From positions 1 through 58,114 of the forward strand of contig DWYJ01000093.1 in assembly GCA_019118745.1 (NCBI GenBank): a stretch of 58,114 nucleotides of DNA, written 5' to 3'. This stretch comes from Candidatus Desulfovibrio gallistercoris. GTDB taxonomy: Bacteria > Desulfobacterota > Desulfovibrionia > Desulfovibrionales > Desulfovibrionaceae. Positions within the stretch are counted from its first letter, which is position 1, and each line of letters starts with the position of its first letter. The notes beneath the pieces were generated by a model. It was given only the letters and a program-made list of their open reading frames with translations. It made no database searches and was not told where the DNA came from. A program made the position numbers and the translations under genes. Positions 55,732 through 58,114 of this stretch are shown one piece after another.

Positions 55732-56838
55732 CTACCGAGTCTCCAAAATGAACACGCCGTGGGGCTCTTCCCGCGCGGGGCAGCCCTTGCGTTCCTGGCA
55801 GTAAAAACAGTCGTCAGTCGAAACGAGGCCACCGTCCCTGCGCGGGCAGGGGATGGTCGGCATGTCCTGCGTGGCGGACGGCGCGGCGTCCGGAGCTTCC
55901 GGGGCGGCTGTTCCCCCGGCGCTGGCCGTGTCCGTCTTCCTGGTCTTTTTGCGTGCCGCTGTCTCTTTCGCGGCGTCTTCAGCCGGATCTCCCGCAGGCA
56001 CTGCGGCAGGCGCTTCCGGTTCGTCCGCCGGGGTGACGTTCACGGCTTCGGCGGGGGACGGGGCGGTCAGGGCCGAACTCAGGGCCTCGACCGTCGAGCC
56101 GGAAAAGCTCTCCGGCGGCAGGTCGATAACGGCTTCCGCAAGATGCTGCGGGCTTCCGGCGTCGGCTGCTTCGTCGATGGCCACGGCCCGCTGCATCTCC
56201 GGCGAAAGGGGGAGGTATTTGCACAGGCGGCGGATGGCCGTCTTTTTCCACATCTCCTCTTCCCATGTCTTCCACGGGCCGTCCCCGGAGGCCTTGGACG
56301 CTTTGCGCACCTTTTCCACCTCGCTCTTGCCAAGCACGACGAAAACAGGGTCAGCCTCCTTGAGGCGTGCCACGGCATAGACGGCGCGCAGATCCCCCCG
56401 GTTTTCGAGGTTTGGCGTGTGCTCAAGCGTAGGGCTGAGGCCCAGCCGGAAAGAGAACTCGTCATTTTCGCAGACGGTTTCCGCGTAGATGTTGGCGACG
56501 CGCCCGGAGCGGTAGGCGAGATCCATGAGGCCCTTGTATCCGGGGATGAGCGTCACCGTGTCCCTGTAGGGGACGAGGTAGGCCTGTCCGCGCACGTCGA
56601 TCTCCAGACCGAGGGAAGAGGCTTCCACGATGGCGGCAACAAGACTTTGCGGAGAACACCGCTGGAGCTGCTTCGACTTGGAAATGGTCTGCACGGCGAT
56701 GCGGCACATGCGCTCCGGCGTCATGTGCTTGGGCAGGCAGGACTGGATGGCCTTCATGTTGTTTTTGAGCAAATCGGTCACGCTGGCGATCACGGCAGGC
56801 TGCCGGTTCTGCTGGTAGGTATGAGGTATCATGCTCAT
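55732..56838 (-). CDS. recT: RecT-family single-strand annealing protein
   Basis: 368 residues. The core (about 20-230) is RecT: CLPKHMTPERMCRIAVQTIS, SLGLEIDVRGQAYLVPY, TLIPGYKGLMDLAYRSG and KKTAIRRLCKYLPLS. It anneals single strands made by the exonuclease. The C-terminus (245-368) is a long Ala/Pro/Glu linker followed by a Cys cluster (PTIPCPRRDGG, DDCFYCQERKGCPA) absent from standard RecT; it may bind zinc or SSB. Confidence 0.92.
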   Translation of the reverse strand: MSMIPHTYQQNRQPAVIASVTDLLKNNMKAIQSCLPKHMTPERMCRIAVQTISKSKQLQRCSPQSLVAAIVEASSLGLEIDVRGQAYLVPYRDTVTLIPGYKGLMDLAYRSGRVANIYAETVCENDEFSFRLGLSPTLEHTPNLENRGDLRAVYAVARLKEADPVFVVLGKSEVEKVRKASKASGDGPWKTWEEEMWKKTAIRRLCKYLPLSPEMQRAVAIDEAADAGSPQHLAEAVIDLPPESFSGSTVEALSSALTAPSPAEAVNVTPADEPEAPAAVPAGDPAEDAAKETAARKKTRKTDTASAGGTAAPEAPDAAPSATQDMPTIPCPRRDGGLVSTDDCFYCQERKGCPAREEPHGVFILETR

Positions 56839-57665
56839 GCGTCTTTTCTCCTGTAGGCCCAGGCGGGCAGATCAAGTTCGATGACGGGGGATTCCGTATA
56901 GCCGGGCCAGATGCCGGATTCTATGCAGTCGGCATAGGTATGCACGCAGGTCTTGATCTCATCCAGCGCGACCTGCTGCGCCGCCTCCGAGATGCTGGCC
57001 GCCACGGTGAGGAAAGGAGGTTCCTTTTCCACGAAAAGGAAAATGAAGGCCCTTACGCCGCATCCCGCAGCGCGCAGGCCACGCATGTACCATGCCGCCT
57101 GCCGGTGGTAGGAAAAGGCATGGATGCTCTTTTCCAGCGCGGCAGGGCTGGCGTCTCGCGTGGTCTTGAGGTCGATGGCGCAAAGCCCGAAGCCGGGCAG
57201 GCTGGCCAGCGCATCGATGCGGGCCTTGCAGGGGACGCGCCCGTCAAGCTCCGTCCAGTAGACGGAGCTCTCTGCCGCAAAGTCCGGCTCCGCAAGCGCT
57301 GCCCGCATGAGCGGATGCTCGCGCACGCTTTCCGCCATGCGCTCGCAGACGTCCCACATGTCCGCTTTGACAAGGCGGACGCCGCTTGCCTCGGCCTGCG
57401 CCGCTTCTTCCTTGCCTGCCTTGGTGTTTCCGGCGTTCTGGCGTATGGCGTATCTGGCGTGCAGCGCGCCCGGCTCCAGCACCATGCAGTGGAGCAGACT
57501 GCCGGCCAGCAGGGCGTCGGTCTGCTCTTCAGGTTCTCCGGCCCGGTCAAGCATGGCCCTGAAATGGGCCGGGCAGCGCAAAAGCTGCGTCATGCCGGAT
57601 TGTGAAAGCGCTTCCCTGCCGAAGTAGACGGCAGGCTCATCCTTTACGATTTGGGCATGGATCAT
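56835..57665 (-). CDS. RecE/exonuclease VIII-like PD-(D/E)XK nuclease
   Basis: 276 residues from ATG 57665 (AAAAAGGGGGG upstream). LSQSGMTQLLRCPAHFRAML and GSLLHCMVLEP are typical of the phage exonuclease family with DUF3799; KARIDALASL and CAIDLKTTRDASP hold the catalytic Asp and DLK motif. Degrades one strand of double-stranded ends to feed RecT, which overlaps it by 4 bases. Confidence 0.88.
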   Translation of the reverse strand: MIHAQIVKDEPAVYFGREALSQSGMTQLLRCPAHFRAMLDRAGEPEEQTDALLAGSLLHCMVLEPGALHARYAIRQNAGNTKAGKEEAAQAEASGVRLVKADMWDVCERMAESVREHPLMRAALAEPDFAAESSVYWTELDGRVPCKARIDALASLPGFGLCAIDLKTTRDASPAALEKSIHAFSYHRQAAWYMRGLRAAGCGVRAFIFLFVEKEPPFLTVAASISEAAQQVALDEIKTCVHTYADCIESGIWPGYTESPVIELDLPAWAYRRKDA

Positions 57666-57925
57666 GCCGCCCCCCTTTTTCCCCACGCTCTGGGGTCGTC
57701 TCCCCATTCATCCTGCAATTTGCTCAGCACTTCCTGAAGCTGGTGTCCCTTGCATGACACCCAGAAGCCGGAGCCCAGCCTGCCCACGCGCGGGGGCGGC
57801 GCCGGGATGTACTCGTCATCAGGGGGCATGTCCCAGGCCAGCATTTCCGGGCAGTCCTCGCCGCGGGGCTTGGAGCACGTCTCCGTCCAGCCGTTCCACC
57901 ATCCGCAGGGGAATCCGTAGCACAT
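57662..57925 (-). CDS. Hypothetical early protein (87 aa)
   Basis: ATG 57925 (MCYGFPCGWWNGWTETCSKP) with GGGAGA nine bases upstream. Several Cys in the first 30 residues and again at WVSCKGHQ. Overlaps the exonuclease start. Function unknown. Confidence 0.55.
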   Translation of the reverse strand: MCYGFPCGWWNGWTETCSKPRGEDCPEMLAWDMPPDDEYIPAPPPRVGRLGSGFWVSCKGHQLQEVLSKLQDEWGDDPRAWGKRGAA

Positions 57926-57927
57926 GG

Positions 57928-58011
57928 CTACATGTCTCCCGTCAGCATCATGGGGACGAGCAGCAGGAATCCCCATGCAAAAATTTCTATCCATTCAAGC
58001 TTTCGAGACAT
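57928..58011 (-). CDS. Tiny membrane protein (27 aa)
   Basis: MSRKLEWIEIFAWGFLLLV then PMMLTGDM: one hydrophobic span. AGGAGGGCGTC ribosome site. Too short for routine gene finding but well placed as the first gene of the recombination operon; the stop is two bases before the next gene. Compare Kil-type small lambda PL proteins; function unknown. Confidence 0.55.
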   Translation of the reverse strand: MSRKLEWIEIFAWGFLLLVPMMLTGDM

Positions 58012-58025
58012 GACGCCCTCCTGAA

Positions 58026-58052
58026 AAAAGACGGCCCGGACAGTGCCGGGCC
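58026..58052 (-). terminator. Terminator after the glycine-rich gene
   Basis: GGCCCGG/CCGGGCC with loop CACTGT followed by GTC and six T on the minus strand. Its 20-base stem sequence is identical to the hairpin at 551-570. It separates the tRNA/glycine-rich part from the recombination operon. Confidence 0.85.
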
Positions 58053-58065
58053 TTTGTTGCGATTT

Positions 58066-58114
58066 TTAGCCCTCGCCGGAGCCGTTGCCGTAGCCGTCGC
58101 CGTAGCCGTTGCCG
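58066..58114 (-). CDS. Glycine-rich repeat protein, C-terminal part (runs off the window)
   Basis: Reads GNGYGDGYGNGSGEG then TAA at 58068-58066, the end of the protein begun at 148. Direct joining of the window ends leaves the frame one base short, so at least one base, probably a whole number of repeats plus that base, is missing between the ends. Confidence 0.6.
   Translation of the reverse strand, partial: GNGYGDGYGNGSGEG

Overview
The window looks like the complete, or within a few bases complete, genome of a temperate siphovirus-type phage with a lambda-like layout, opened inside a coding microsatellite. Both ends lie in the same minus-strand glycine-rich gene (1-148 and 58066-58114). 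At 50679-50724 there is only the 3' half of a tRNA-Arg gene beside a tyrosine integrase, with phage genes on both sides; this is what an attP looks like in a circular phage genome. No host chromosomal genes are seen. The host is Gram-negative: there is an i-spanin/o-spanin pair with a lipobox. The high-GC coding style would suit Desulfovibrionaceae (Desulfovibrio/Bilophila), but that is inference and untested.

Layout. A leftward early operon starts at PL (about 2242-2270) and runs through small genes, a TerB-like protein, three tRNAs (Ser-UGA, Ala-UGC, Pro-UGG) and a DUF6948-like gene. It crosses the window ends into the glycine-rich protein, then a RecE/RecT-type recombination operon, an Ea22-like gene broken by a UGA, a probable excisionase and the integrase at attP. 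The immunity core is a LexA/CI-like S24 repressor (2378-3109) divergent from a Cro-like gene (3200-3496), with 18-bp operators at PL and PR. Rightward from PR come small regulators, an O-like replication protein with iterons inside its gene (4585-5625), a MazG-like protein, RusA, an HNH endonuclease, the lysis cassette (pesticin-type lysozyme, spanins, holin candidates) and Ogr-like zinc proteins. An IbrA/IbrB-like pair with a convergent ASCH gene follows, then terminase, portal, MuF-like head protein, scaffold, P22-type coat protein, connectors, tail tube, a frameshifted tail chaperone, tape measure, NlpC/P60, a J/TipJ-like tip protein and tail fibres up to attP.

Accessory DNA sits in two blocks mostly opposed to the late genes: 16.5-18.0 kb and 31.2-38.7 kb. 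Each block holds a c4-type antisense RNA module. A structured RNA precedes an antirepressor gene, and its sequence is complementary to the antirepressor's own ribosome-binding region and to a second site upstream. The two modules have different pairing sequences and so should be independent. The second block also holds two ribbon-helix-helix paralogues, three near-identical strong promoters with leader hairpins, a GNAT enzyme, a third antirepressor behind three tandem terminators, and a promoter-to-terminator small RNA with two hairpins resembling type I-E CRISPR repeats. This block is the best candidate for undescribed biology, possibly an anti-defence island.

Damage. An IS5-family element (26726-27557) splits a tail-region gene. 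Three genes look frameshifted by single-base deletions (about 7997, 26500 and 30310), which may be real decay or assembly error.
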